Shown here in pieces: positions 9,422 through 20,319 of a stretch of DNA of 64,000 bases. Where the stretch lies: NCBI GenBank assembly GCA_949358305.1, contig OX442314.1, positions 36,925,211 to 36,989,210 of the forward strand, given 5' to 3'. The notes under the pieces are model-generated. The model was given only the letters and a program-made list of their open reading frames with translations. It was not told the DNA's origin and ran no database searches. The first letter of the stretch is position 1. Each line of letters opens with the position of its first letter. Both the position numbers and the translations under genes were made by a program. This DNA comes from Strigamia acuminata. Taxonomy: Eukaryota > Arthropoda > Chilopoda > Geophilomorpha > Linotaeniidae.

Positions 9422-12400
9422 TTACAAATCTTCTGAATAATCAATCAATCCCAACTTCCTGCAGTCTTGCTTCAATTTCGTGTCGGGTAAAGCTTTCGTC
9501 ATCAGGTCGGCGTACATCTCATCTGTTGGAACAAACTCCACTTGATAGATGCCGTCCTGGATATCCTGCCTAATGAACGAGACTCGACGATTGAAATGTT
9601 TCGTCCTGCCGTGGTAACCATGATCCTTGGTCAATGCGATGGCTGGTTGGTTGTCACAGTAGATGGTAACCGGTCGTTGAGCTTCTCGTATATTCAGGTC
9701 CTCAATGAAGTTCTTTATCCATCTGACTTCTTTACCCAACTCGACCATGGCTGAAAACTCAGCCTCGCAAGTCGACATGCAGACTAACTTTAGTTTCTTC
9801 GCCTGCCAGGTGACGACTGTCCCGTTCAACATCGTAACGAAACCTGCAAAAGACTTTGCATCCACATCACAAGAGTTCCAGGATGCATCTGTGTATCCAG
9901 TCAAATCTGCAACACTGCCCGTGTACGTCAACCGATAATTTGCCGTCCCCATCAGGTACCTCAGGATCCTTTTTGCTGCCAACCAATGGGCTTGCTTCGG
10001 GTCGTTTAGCCACTGCGAAAGGAAAGAAACTGCAAACGCAATGTCCGGCCGCGTGCCCTGCGCCAAATAAAGTAGGGCACCGACAAGCTCTCTATATGGC
10101 TTGTCTGCAGCTGAGGGTCCCAACGGGTAACCTGGGGCATCCAACTTCTGTGACACGTCCAACGGTGCCTTGACCGGCTTAGCCTGCAAAAGACCAAATC
10201 TAGTGATTAATTCCGAGATATATTTCGTTTGGTTCATGGTTATCTCGTTCTTCTCATCGTTTTGACTTATTCGAATCCCTAATAGGGACTTAATCTCCCC
10301 CAAGTCAATAACCTTAATCTCCTTTCTAATTTTCTTCATCAACTGATCTAATAAACGATCATCATTGTCCAAGGTGATTAGATCGTCCACATAAGTGGCC
10401 ACAAAAATTATGGATTGTCCTATGGTGTATTTATAAACACACTGTTCCGTCGGGTGCTTCGTAAAACCCACGGCAAGCAATACTTTCTCCAACTTCTCGT
10501 GCCAAGCACGTCCCGCTTGGGGTAAACCGTATACCGCCTTCTCAAGTAAACATACTTGAGTTGTCCGATCACCAAATCCTTCAGGCAGCTCCATATAAAC
10601 TGTTTCCCTCAGGCGGGCATGCAAGTATGCCGTTTCGACATCGTGGTGCTTGACTCGTAGTCGGCGTTTCGCTGCCAATGCCATCAGTATTCTCACCGTG
10701 GCTAACCGGACTACTGGGGAATAAGACTCATCGTAGTCAACCCCCTGGATGACATTAAAGCCTTGCGCGACCAATCTTGCTTTATATCGCGTTATGCGTC
10801 CTTCCTGATCGGTCTTTAATGAGTAGACCCAACGGGATCCAACTACTTTCGCATCCGGGGGTCTGTCCACGACTTTCCAAGTCTTTTGCTCACTATGTGA
10901 CTTTAATTCGGCTTCCATTGCCAACTTCCACGATGCTGCTTGAGGGGAAGCCAATGCCTGCTTGTAGTTCTTAGGAACTATCACTAGACCTTGGGTCGCA
11001 TCCTTCACTCGCGCGACATTCGCACCATCCGTGCCCGCTGGACGGTCACGGGTCCTACGATGTCTGCGCCAGTCTATACTCTCGTAGGGTACGGGTGGAC
11101 GTCTATTCCTTTGTGGGTTTCTCCGAACTGGGCCGCATTGGGGCAAACGCGCCGCAGGGTAAATCGGGACGTCACCAATTGGATCCGGAGGAGGGGAATG
11201 GATTACAGGAACTTCCTCAGGTAAGTCTGGTATGGAGGGTGTCTCAACCCAATAATCCTCCTGATCCAAGGGTGTTGATCCAGAAATTAAAATCGAACCC
11301 AGGGCCTCTTCGTCAAATTTAACGTCACGCGAAACGAAATATTTACGTGTTATCGGGTCATAAAAACTCCAACCAGGAGCATTGAACGGGTATCCCGTAA
11401 ATATTACTCTTTTAGCTCTGGGCTCCAATTTGGAACGGTCTTGGACTGGTATCCATGTATAAGCGAGGCTTCCAAAGACTCGCATATTCGCCACATTCGG
11501 CTTACGGCCCGTCAGTCTCTCAATCGGTGTTTCCGATTCAAACCGTCTCATTTTTGATCTATTCGCTGCGTATGCTGCAGTTTCGACCGCATCCTGCCAA
11601 AAAATAGTCGGCAGCTTTGCGTCTAATAATAAAGTCCTAGCAGCGTCCAGCAACTTCCGGTTTGCGCGTTCTGCTGCGCCATTTTGGGAGGGGCTGTATG
11701 GAACGGTCAACTGGTGGTGGACACCACGGGCGGTCAACAATTCCTTGAACGCCGCATTGACGAACTCAGTACCATTATCGGATCTAAGTCGCTTTAATTT
11801 CGTCCCAAATCTCTTCTCGTGAAGTAACAAAAATTTCTCGAATTCCTCCACCGTTTGTGACTTATTCTTCAAAAAACGAGTGAAAATCACTCGGGAAAAA
11901 TCGTCAACGATGGTGAAGATATACTTGTTTCCTTTCGTTGATTCGTGCCTAAATGGCCCGCATAAATCGACGTGAAGCATCTCCAAAGGCCCCGTCGCCG
12001 TGATATAACCCGTAGACACGAAGGGAGATCGCGTTTTCTTTGCCACAATACACTTGTCGCACAACTTCGGGTCTCTCTCCATATTTAAGTTCATACCATC
12101 AACCAAATTTCGATACACCATCTCCTGGAGGGATTTAAAACCCAAATGTGCCATTCTGCGATGCCACAAAGTCACTGGTAATTTGACCACTTTAGTTCCA
12201 GGTGTATCTTTACCCCCGGTCCTAGATAATCCAATATCAATCGGGGGGGAGGGAGGGACCGATTGGTCAGCTCTTCTATTCAACCGGAACAGCCCAGAAG
12301 TTTGGACTGCTTCAAATATCCTCGTACCATCTGCCGTTGATACAACGCATTTATCGCCTGAAAATGACACCGCATATCCTTGCTGCACAATCCGTGCAAC

Positions 12401-13645
12401 CGACAATAAGTTCGTCTTCAAGGAGGGAACATATTTCACGTCGGTCAGTCGAATTATCCTCCTTTGATTGTCCAACCACAACGCTAAAAGTACCGTCCCA
12501 GTCCCAACAGAAGGCACTTTTCGCCCATCCGCCAAAATTACCTGTCTACCAGGTAACAAGTCCAATTTCGCAAAACACGTCGCGTCATTCGCCATATGCG
12601 ATGATGCCCCGGAATCCATATACCATATTGGATCTTCACTAGTCGATGGTCCCCTCGGGGATTTAAGTAAACATGTGGTCTCATCATCTGTTTGCATAGC
12701 GTAATCGACCACGTACTGCAACTCGTCCACTTTAGTGGATGTAGAGGGGTGCTGAACGACCGCTGCATTGCCGTTCTGCCTCCGACCCCTGAAATTCCCT
12801 CTGGAGCGGTTCTGCGAGCGGGCGCGAATCTCGGCTGCTGCCTTTGGGTCAACCGGTTGTCTACATTCTGCGTATCGGTGTCCCAATCGACCACAATTCC
12901 AACATTTGGTAGCTTGCTTGCCGCCCCGGTTGGCTCCTCCGCCGCGCCAGGGTCCGGAACCTCCTCGTCCGCCACTTGTGTTTGAACCACGCACCCATGT
13001 TGCGCTCTCAAACTTGAGATCCGTAGGGGCGGGCAACGCCACGCGCCTCATCTCTTCGGCTTGTAGTGCACGTCGAAGTGTCAGCATCTTGAGCGTGCTA
13101 CGTCCGACCACGTCGCAACTCGTAACGACTCCTCTGTAGTCGGGTGTCAAACCTCTCAAGACGTGTGCGCACAATTCGGCCTCGTCGATGGGTGCCCCAA
13201 TGGAATTCAATTCTTCGGCGACTGATATCATCCGGTCGAGGTAAGCTGCCACAGTTTCTGTCGGTTTCATCCGAATATGCGCAAGTTCCACTCGCTTTTG
13301 GACTTTCAATTCAGCGATCTCGCCTTGATTTTCCGTCTTGAGTGCATTCCACGCCGCCTTTGCCGTGTCGTGGTTCAGCACATGCCTCAGTTGAGCGGTG
13401 TCGATTGACTGCAGAATTATATTCAACGCCTCGACGTCTTTGGTCGTCCATTCCTTCACTCGGGTCTTGAACGCGTCATCCGTTTCGCCCAGAGTTTTAA
13501 TCGGCGGGTCATCAGTTATTACGAACCAGGCTTCTCTGGACTTCAACAAGATCCGCACCCGGTATTCCCACGTGGGATAATTACGACCATTCAGCTTCTC
13601 TACGTATGTAATGGCCGATTCGACTTTGGCCGCCATTTTGTTCAA
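9422..13645 (-). CDS. Copia Gag-Pol polyprotein, 1407 aa, intact
   Basis: Order of parts in the predicted protein: Gag domain (about 1-240) and zinc knuckle CWNCGRLGHRYAEC (about 247); aspartic protease with DSGASSH (about 342); integrase zinc-binding HLGF...CDKC (about 490-540) and core with HVDLCGP, RSDNGTEF and QNGAAERANR (about 555-655); reverse transcriptase with KARLVAQGF and the catalytic YVDD (about 930-1090); RNase H with YTDASW, CEAEF and YCDNQPA (about 1250-1350). Protease-integrase-RT-RNase H is the Copia order, and the length is close to that of Drosophila copia. No stop or frameshift, so the element may be active. Confidence 0.96.
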   Translation of the reverse strand: MNKMAAKVESAITYVEKLNGRNYPTWEYRVRILLKSREAWFVITDDPPIKTLGETDDAFKTRVKEWTTKDVEALNIILQSIDTAQLRHVLNHDTAKAAWNALKTENQGEIAELKVQKRVELAHIRMKPTETVAAYLDRMISVAEELNSIGAPIDEAELCAHVLRGLTPDYRGVVTSCDVVGRSTLKMLTLRRALQAEEMRRVALPAPTDLKFESATWVRGSNTSGGRGGSGPWRGGGANRGGKQATKCWNCGRLGHRYAECRQPVDPKAAAEIRARSQNRSRGNFRGRRQNGNAAVVQHPSTSTKVDELQYVVDYAMQTDDETTCLLKSPRGPSTSEDPIWYMDSGASSHMANDATCFAKLDLLPGRQVILADGRKVPSVGTGTVLLALWLDNQRRIIRLTDVKYVPSLKTNLLSVARIVQQGYAVSFSGDKCVVSTADGTRIFEAVQTSGLFRLNRRADQSVPPSPPIDIGLSRTGGKDTPGTKVVKLPVTLWHRRMAHLGFKSLQEMVYRNLVDGMNLNMERDPKLCDKCIVAKKTRSPFVSTGYITATGPLEMLHVDLCGPFRHESTKGNKYIFTIVDDFSRVIFTRFLKNKSQTVEEFEKFLLLHEKRFGTKLKRLRSDNGTEFVNAAFKELLTARGVHHQLTVPYSPSQNGAAERANRKLLDAARTLLLDAKLPTIFWQDAVETAAYAANRSKMRRFESETPIERLTGRKPNVANMRVFGSLAYTWIPVQDRSKLEPRAKRVIFTGYPFNAPGWSFYDPITRKYFVSRDVKFDEEALGSILISGSTPLDQEDYWVETPSIPDLPEEVPVIHSPPPDPIGDVPIYPAARLPQCGPVRRNPQRNRRPPVPYESIDWRRHRRTRDRPAGTDGANVARVKDATQGLVIVPKNYKQALASPQAASWKLAMEAELKSHSEQKTWKVVDRPPDAKVVGSRWVYSLKTDQEGRITRYKARLVAQGFNVIQGVDYDESYSPVVRLATVRILMALAAKRRLRVKHHDVETAYLHARLRETVYMELPEGFGDRTTQVCLLEKAVYGLPQAGRAWHEKLEKVLLAVGFTKHPTEQCVYKYTIGQSIIFVATYVDDLITLDNDDRLLDQLMKKIRKEIKVIDLGEIKSLLGIRISQNDEKNEITMNQTKYISELITRFGLLQAKPVKAPLDVSQKLDAPGYPLGPSAADKPYRELVGALLYLAQGTRPDIAFAVSFLSQWLNDPKQAHWLAAKRILRYLMGTANYRLTYTGSVADLTGYTDASWNSCDVDAKSFAGFVTMLNGTVVTWQAKKLKLVCMSTCEAEFSAMVELGKEVRWIKNFIEDLNIREAQRPVTIYCDNQPAIALTKDHGYHGRTKHFNRRVSFIRQDIQDGIYQVEFVPTDEMYADLMTKALPDTKLKQDCRKLGLIDYSEDL

Positions 13646-13762
13646 AATTTCTCAATTCGTACCGCTCAATCTTGTAAACACTTCATAAATTTCTACACCG
13701 ACTTCTGATTTCGATTTTTCCAAATGTTCCTTTCTTTTATATCATGTTGGGCCCATAACCCA

Positions 13763-13927
13763 TGTTAGGGAAATTGAGCAGAGCTCCCAAACTGGGAAAG
13801 AATTCACACACGTTACATATTCAGTTGCAACCAAACGAGAACATCTGATTTAATGGTAACAATAGATTTAGGTATACAATGTACTCAACACTATACATTA
13901 TTGTCTAAAGTGAATATATCTCTAACA
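13763..13927 (-). repeat. Copia-1 5' LTR
   Basis: 165 bp, identical by eye to 9215-9379. The sequence just inside it (about 13741-13762) is the complement of an initiator-tRNA-Met primer-binding site. Confidence 0.95.
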
Positions 13928-13932
13928 GCTCT

Positions 13933-14700
13933 TTTCCCTCTCGAGCTCCTAAAGATGTAAATAGGAAAAAAAATCAGCAAATTGACATTTTATTCTTATA
14001 AAAAATAATGTGGTTTTTCTTGTTTACTTGCATAATAATGCAAATTTGAATACATTTATTGAACAAATTCAGTACTTTTGCAGTAGAAATTTAATTTTTG
14101 CCACAATGGCTGGCTTTATTTCAGCTGATTTGTTTTTATTTTAAAACAAAAACATTTAACTTAAGATGACTAAGATAATTTGGATAGTACTAATTTGATA
14201 GTGCTCTACAACTTTGTAATTGGAAATCTTGCTCTATCTCAACCAGTTAACGAGTTAGTGAATGAGAAGAGCATTGTTGCATGTCTGGCATAAAATTTGA
14301 TTACACCATTGGATTCGTCAACCCTACTTTGCTATATAGGCTAGTCTGCTTGGTTTTTTTTGATAATTGTGGTTTTCGGCAGCATCTAAACACATACTGT
14401 CGGCCAATCAAGAATCATAAATTTTTTTTTATCGAAACAATTGTTATAATTGCAGAACTAAAAGCATAAACCATTTTCAATTATAGAAATTAACATTTTT
14501 AACATTTTTAACATTTGGACGGAGTTTGGATCTGTTGGCCGCAACAAACCAACTTCCGTCCGCCAACATAAATTCGCCGTCGTCGTGTTCCTGTAGGGGA
14601 AGTACCGCCCGCTTGGTGCGCTGTTTTTCTCCGATCACGCGAAGAACAAAATATTTTGGAGAAGTTACGCATCTGTGTATTCCTCTAATCTGTGACCTTG
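13933..14700. other. Intergenic repeat-derived DNA
   Basis: No gene seen. The stretch contains a decayed piece of the mariner-like family (14175-14265) and short AT-rich sequence. Confidence 0.5.
14175..14265 (+). repeat. Decayed mariner-like MITE fragment
   Basis: CTCTACAACTTTG.AATTGGAAAT.TTGCTCTA..... and the following GTTAG..AATGA match the inner part of the long inverted repeats of the element at 29131-29901 (about 29690-29750), with many differences. Confidence 0.55.
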
Positions 14701-15609
14701 TGAATTGATCTTAAACATATTTCATGAGTATAAATTTTTCTATTACATTGTATTCATTTCAAAGTTAGTAGGTTTCATTGGTTCATTTGGGCTGTTCTTT
14801 CCACTTTGTCAGTTTTTATTTAACGATCGACACATAGTCCAGCAATTAATCTCTTCTGGTTTTAGTGTGCAGATGCATGGCTCCTCCCATCTTAATAACT
14901 TCTTCAGAGATGTTGGCTTCTGATTGGCCATCACTGTCCAAGTTCAGAGAATTTACCTCAAGACTTTGAGGACCTGTAATTGAGCCAACATCCAGATTAA
15001 GTCCTACTCCCCTTCGTTGGCATCTAAAATCTAAACTGGTGATTTAACCATTCTAGACTTCTGCCGTAATTGTTATATTCTCAATTCAAGCAAATAGAGA
15101 CGCCGTGATAATGCGATGTGAATCCTCTCACGATCATCTGTTTGCAAATAATTACGCTAAAAAGGGTTGAGTCTTTGCGACTGGTTTGACCAATTGTTCC
15201 ATCGCCTGCTGAAACAACGCAGGTGTACCATAAGACCCCATAAAACAACCTAGTCACCAAAATAACCCCTTATGCGTGTTAACAATCATAACCTCCTGAG
15301 GCTACTGATCAAGTTCCCACTGATTATACGCATCTGAAAAATCAAAACACAAAAAATAATCACCATCCGCCATGATGAATAACGTCATATTACTCGTAAT
15401 TCTGACCTAAAATTTTAAATTGTTTACAAAAATAAATTTTTTCTCAATAAAATTTATTATTACAATTTTGGATAATTTGCATAAATTTTCGACGTCATTT
15501 ACTTCATAACATTTCAGTTTAACGTTTTGGACAATTTTGGGAGGATCAACTATTTCATTAGAATGGCTTTCAGCGGAGGAAATCAAGTTAAACCAACTAT
15601 ATGTAATCT

Positions 15610-15765
15610 TATTTCATTTTACTAATTTCATTCATTTTTTTCATTTTATTTTTTTTATTTATTTTCATTTTATTTTCTTCATTTTTTTTTCATTTTATTT
15701 TCATTCATTTCTTATTCATTTTCTTATTAATTTTATTTTCATTCATTTCTTACACATACAGACAA
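15610..15765. repeat. T-rich low-complexity tract (TTTATTCATT type)
   Basis: Degenerate runs of TTCATTTTATTTT. Like tracts lie at the matching places in the other copies (18690-18815 and 21720-21955), where they join the same blocks. Confidence 0.8.
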
Positions 15766-15859
15766 AAATAAACCAAGCCTCGGCTTCAGTGTTCGACAGA
15801 CCCCGAGCATCGTCGGAAAATCCTCTCCTCCTGGGTCAACAATGATGTCACAGACCGAA

Positions 15860-16130
15860 CTGAGACAATCGAATACCCGTTTGAATCAGGGCCATGCGTT
15901 ATCTGTATGGAGTTGTTTACCGGAAATAAGGCCCTCCAGCAGCACCTTCTCGCTAGACACGGGAGGTTGGCAGTCTACCTGTGCCCAAGATGTGGGCGGT
16001 CGGACTATAAGAGCATTCACGCCGTGGCCAGCCACTATCGTCGTTGCGGTGGAGCCAACGTTATTCCCACCTTACCTGTTGTACCACAGGTAGTTGACCA
16101 ATGGCGACCTCGGAGGGAGTGGCTGGAGGG
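15860..16130 (+). pseudogene. R2-like LINE N-terminal zinc-finger fragment, copy A
   Basis: One frame reads CVIC.ELFTGNKALQQH..ARH then CPRCGRSDYKSIHAVASHYRRC, C2H2-type zinc fingers of the style found at the N-terminus of R2-group LINE proteins. Nothing of the reverse transcriptase follows, so this is a fragment. Similar copies lie at 19060-19390 and 22190-22440. Confidence 0.5.
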
Positions 16131-16692
16131 TTGCTAACACCATAATAGTATTATGCTAACACAACTGACCCTGAAGGGGTCTTGGAAACTAAAGGTCCAG
16201 GGCCACAGGGGCCTGCTGGCCAAGACCAAATAATGAAAGCTAATTTGCTCCTCTTTGATCCAAAGGGTGTCCTGCCGCTGCCGGCTAGTAAGAGAGAGGC
16301 TGTCGAAAAACGTTCCCCTAAACGAACGACAAAAGAGGTTCGTTTTAATTCGCCAGAATGTAGCGTAAACACCCTTCAGTTGAATTGGACCTTGAGCACA
16401 GAAAAAACCTCTGGTAAGTTAGCAAGTAAACAAAACGTTCAACACTGTGCCACATTCGTTTCCAGATTCATCATCGATGTACTTAATGTTTTGGCAGAAC
16501 GCCAGATCCGCATTCGGTCGGCCGCATCCAGAGCACCTAGGACGGCCGGTCGTAAATACGCATATCCGACCACCATTGCTTGGCAGTGTGTCTAGGGTTC
16601 AGACACCTTGTCCCACGTTTCCACTTCTTGTGAAAACCGTGTGGTTTTACTGATGTTTTTTTTTTTTATGTTTTTTTTTATTTATTGTATTT

Positions 16693-17323
16693 TGTGACCG
16701 GCTGCCCACACAGTCTGTCACTTCACTGCAACACACGGCGCTTCCCAGCTCTCGCGCACCTCGTGTGTTTCTCGTGCGCGACCTGGCGCGGTCCCCCGCA
16801 CCAGGTGGAGCTGTTGGTCATTGGCTCCGGCCAATTGGGAACCGGAAGTGCCCCTTCCGGAAGTGGTGGGCCCCGCAGAAGCCCGACAGTTGATTCTTGA
16901 CCGGCATGGCGAACGGTCGCTTTCCGACCTTCTTCGCAATGCCGATCATAGTTGAGACCCGAAGGACCGACGCAGCAATGCTGTCGCCGGTCGGGACCTG
17001 AGCGTCCAACACGCCGTGTTCGCCGCTCGTTTCTAAAGAACGTTGCGACGACGCGGCACAAACTGCGATAACCGATCTCACGTGTCATGGCGATCTACCG
17101 ATTGCCGTGCCACGTGGTCGAATCAGGAATAGCGGCAAAACCGCTATTACATTTGGGAAATACACCTTGAGACACCATATCATACCCCTAGACAACAATA
17201 AAGTAATAACCAAAACCTAAACTTGTGTCTCTGTTGTATTTCGTGGATTGAATCATCGTGTGTGTTGCGTCCAGCGCCTCGCGGTCCTCCCCAGACCACG
17301 TGGCGTCCGTCCGAACACTCACA
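16693..17323 (+). mobile_element. Solo LTR, 631 bp, family X
   Basis: It starts TGTGACC and ends CTCACA, and is flanked by the 4-bp duplication ATTT (16689-16692 and 17324-17327). The matching place in copy B (about 23055-23070) reads straight through with one ATTT, so the empty site is present in the same window. No coding sequence inside. Related, older pieces lie at 205-300 and 4105-4345. Confidence 0.85.
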
Positions 17324-18189
17324 ATTTCTTAATTTAATGTAATTTAATGCAGTCTAAGTAATTTCGTATTTTGTTGTATTCTTTTATTTATTGTATTTCT
17401 TATTTTAATGTATTTTAAATACCGGTATGCAGCCTGGGGCGTGTCATCATTACAATGAGCGAATTGCTTAAGCAATTCACAGTAATTGTTTACTAAAAAA
17501 ATCTATTGATTTTTAATGAAAAAAATACATTTATTTAATTTTTTTTTTGTGTTTTAGGAACCTCGAAGGACTCTATTTGGTCCAGTTAGTGCTAATAACT
17601 GGCGATTGTTTTAAAGATATTTCACTTTTTTTGCCAAAACTAACTATTTTAGATATTCGCAAGTGTCTAAAAGTATAAAAATATTTATTTCTAATGAAAT
17701 CATTAATTAAAAGTAATTTTTTCATTTAATATTTTGTTAAAAAATATATTGTCATCCCTTTGAATTTATCCCTTCTTCAGTTATGCCGTAGAGACAAGAG
17801 GAATGATTTATTGCAGTTTGTGTCATCTTGGCAATCTTGGTCATCCAATTTATTAATAATAACCAACTAGTAATTTAAAGAAAAAATACCAGGGGAGGGC
17901 TTGACCCTTTCTCCCGGTCTAGCCCGAGACCTGATCCCCAGTTCAATTTTACTAGTACAAGTGGACTTGTTGGAAAAAATTGATTGATTTATTTGTGAAA
18001 ATAAATTAATCAATTCATTTAATTAATTTGGAGTTTTTAATATATAAGACCTGGTGCGGCATTAAATAGTAGTTTTGGGTGATTTTAATTAGTAATTTAG
18101 GAATATTAACATCCAGGATTACTACACGCTAACCAATCCCATTTTGGTCATTTATATATTTCATATATTGAATATATTTATTATTGAAT

Positions 18190-18216
18190 GGTCACGTGAC
18201 CGCCCAAACATGTATA
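18190..18216 (+). promoter_or_regulatory. Possible promoter: E-box palindrome and TATA box
   Basis: GTCACGTGAC (a 10-bp palindrome around the CACGTG E-box) is followed after about 10 bp by TGTATAAATG, and the ATG at 18281 lies about 70 bp further on. This spacing suits an RNA polymerase II core promoter for the small gene at 18281. Confidence 0.4.
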
Positions 18217-18280
18217 AATGTGCAGGTTTTCTTCACTTTTGATCAGTTAACTCCGTGGCTTATTATAATTTTAGGTCATT

Positions 18281-18946
18281 ATGGAAGGCGTAATAGTACC
18301 CATCACGACAATGGTATACTGTAATAAGTGCAAAGAAGGAAGAACGCCAAACCAGCTATTAATTGATTCAGGAACAGGGCCGAGCGAGACGATTTCCGCC
18401 CCAACCACCTTCGTAGTAGAATGTCCATCGGACCAATGCGGCAATCAAATATCATTTAATGTAAATTGTAAATCTACATTCCTTTATATTCAATATATAT
18501 TCAATATATTCATATATTTAAATACTCATTTCATATATTTTTTTCGGCATAAAATTGTTTCTATCGTGGCAGCCACCGAAGAGGATGTGACAATCACATA
18601 CCGCCGAATGGAGTCCATGATAAGTAAGAGGCGTGGGTTGGTGTATCCAACAATGCCCAACACATGCATTGAATTTGGAGATCTGCTGTCTACAATTTTT
18701 TATTCATATTTTATTCATTTTATTTACTTATTCTTCGTTTTATTATTCATTTTATTTTTATTCATTTTTTATTCATTTTATATTCATTTTATTTTCATTC
18801 ATTTCTTATTCATTTTTAAGTGTATTTCATGTGGTTGATTCAACTTTTCCGCCAACGAATCAACTCTTTACGAAACAATGTCCTTCATAGATCAATTAGA
18901 GAACTTCGCAGATCAATACAAAAACAAAAAACTTTTTTCTGAATAA
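18281..18946 (+). CDS. Possible small three-exon gene with a zinc-ribbon-like start
   Basis: Exon 1 (from 18281) reads MEGVIVPITTMVYCNKCKEG and continues to CPSDQCGNQISF, giving C-x2-C and C-x4-C pairs. It can end at the GT near 18461. Exon 2 may start after the AG at about 18570 (ATEEDVTITYRRMESMISKR) and run to about 18685. Exon 3 may lie at about 18816-18946 (STLYETMSFIDQLENFADQY to a stop), with the T-rich tract as intron. I do not recognise the protein. The third exon recurs with changes in copy B (21955-22070), so the gene may belong to a mobile element. Splice sites are guesses. Confidence 0.35.
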
Positions 18947-19059
18947 AGAATTTCCCTGTGTCGTGTACCAAGAGCACTGCTGGGGCCACAATTCGCGGCA
19001 ATACAGCATTCTGGCCGAGCATCGTCTAACAATGATGACACAGACCGGACTGATACAAT

Positions 19060-19390
19060 CCGATACCCGTTTGAATCAGGGCCATGCGTTATCTGGGGGG
19101 TTGTTTACCGGAAATAAGGCCCTCCAGCAGCACCTACTCGCTAGACACGGGAGGTTGGCAGTCTACCTATGCACGAGGTGAGTGTTGGCGGTCAGACTAT
19201 AAGCGCATTCATGCCGTGGCCAGCCACTATCGTCGTTGGGGTAGAGCCAACGTCATTCCCACCTTACCTGTTGCGTGTGGGGAATGCGACAGGACGTTTC
19301 TCAAGCGCTCTGGTTTGGGTCAACTCGAGCGGCACGAACATCCTGCTGTAAGGAATGCTGTCCACATCCAGAAAGCGCGATTACTTGACA
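19060..19390 (+). pseudogene. R2-like LINE zinc-finger fragment, copy C
   Basis: It repeats the copy A finger region with frameshifts, and also keeps a further finger, CGECDRTFLKRSGLGQLERH followed by EHPAVRN, which resembles the C2H2 finger typical of R2-group proteins. It breaks off at about 19390. Confidence 0.5.
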
Positions 19391-19419
19391 ACCGTCCAAT
19401 TGTCGTCGCGATGAGTTGG

Positions 19420-19508
19420 TCACGCGATTACTTTTCACGCGATTACTTTTCACGCGATTACTTTTCACGCGATTACTTTTCACGCGATTACTTTTCACGC
19501 GATGACTT
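19420..19508 (+). repeat. 15-bp tandem repeat, about 6 copies
   Basis: The unit TTCACGCGATTACTT is repeated almost without change; the last copy has one substitution. It follows the copy C finger fragment directly. Confidence 0.95.
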
Positions 19509-20302
19509 GGTCGCGCGATTACTTAGTAGCGAAGAATGGTCGCGCAATGACAGAGCGCGCAATGAATAGTTGTGGATTCGTAGAGCTAAGATCCGCATTC
19601 GGTCGGCCTCATTCAGAGCACCTAGGGTGCCGGGCTCGCGCCCTAGCTTCAATCGGGACTCTAATTCAAACATCACAACCCTCAACATCACTGCTATTTC
19701 AACCAGAAAAGTATTGACGGAGGACCGTGATTTGAACTTAGTTTCACCTTGCTATCTTTGTGCACCAAAGCACAAAGCCAGCTAATCGCGTGGATCAACC
19801 ACTGTTGATTCCCGCAACGTAAAGAGAAGTTCCCGCGATCATTGAACCATCGCCGAGACGAGTGCGCGAACACCCGCCGAAGCCATCGTACGCTTACCGG
19901 ACGCCTGTAACCGTGAACCACCGCCGCCGAGCCGTCGTACGAGTTGCAGAAGGACCCACTAGAACCATCGTTGTTCGTGAGTCGTTTAACGAAGGAAACC
20001 TCCTTCGTAACAGCATTCGTGTTGTAAAGCGCCATTTTGACGCTTTTGGCTTGCAACAGTCGTTGCAAGCATTTCCATTGTTCATTTCCATTTATTACGC
20101 GACTTGTCGCTTACTCTCACTATTATTCTCATATTATATTGTATTAAACGAATAAATATATTGTGTGATTTTTCCTGATAAAAACTGTGTCTTTTTATTT
20201 TTTCTCATAAATTAACCCTAGATAATTTTAAGGCCGCGATATAAGTCTTTTTAAGCATTCAACTGCGGTTTCTACTTATTTTACTAGAATTTAAGTAGAT
20301 AA

Positions 20303-20319
20303 AAACCCGGATCGCAGCA
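20303..20319 (+). repeat. LTR-type end shared with the solo LTR at 23169-24255
   Basis: AAAAACCCGGATCGCAGCA here is nearly identical to the last bases of the solo LTR ending at 24255 (CGCCGCA). The stretch before it (19750-20060) holds several perfect short hairpins, so this is probably a related LTR whose start I cannot place. Confidence 0.4.

Larger units (their letters stand above)
9215..13927 (-). mobile_element. Complete Copia (Ty1/Copia) retrotransposon, Copia-1
   Basis: A 4,713-bp element lies between two identical 165-bp LTRs (9215-9379 and 13763-13927) that begin TGTTAG and end TAACA. The 5-bp target duplication GCTCT stands just outside both ends (9210-9214 and 13928-13932). Read on the minus strand, the primer-binding site just inside the 5' LTR contains GGTTATGGGCCCAA, which matches the internal initiator-tRNA-Met site used by the Drosophila copia group. 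A purine-rich tract (ATATGGGCGGCTA) precedes the 3' LTR. One uninterrupted Gag-Pol frame fills the interior. Identical LTRs mean a recent insertion. Confidence 0.95.
14703..17970 (+). repeat. Long repeat unit, copy A
   Basis: From about 14703 this copy runs parallel with copy B (from about 20870), sharing long near-identical blocks: 14703-15610 with 20870-21720, 15840-16655 with 22170-23040, and 17325-17970 with 23070-23168 plus 24256-24810. The blocks are separated by different insertions and T-rich tracts. It contains R2-like zinc-finger coding pieces but no intact ORF. It may be a decayed retroelement or an element-rich duplicated segment. Confidence 0.7.

Noticed and set aside
19570-20319. 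Complete solo LTR ending CCCGGATCGCAGCA
   Set aside because: The end matches the 23169-24255 family, but no start with a matching target duplication could be placed.
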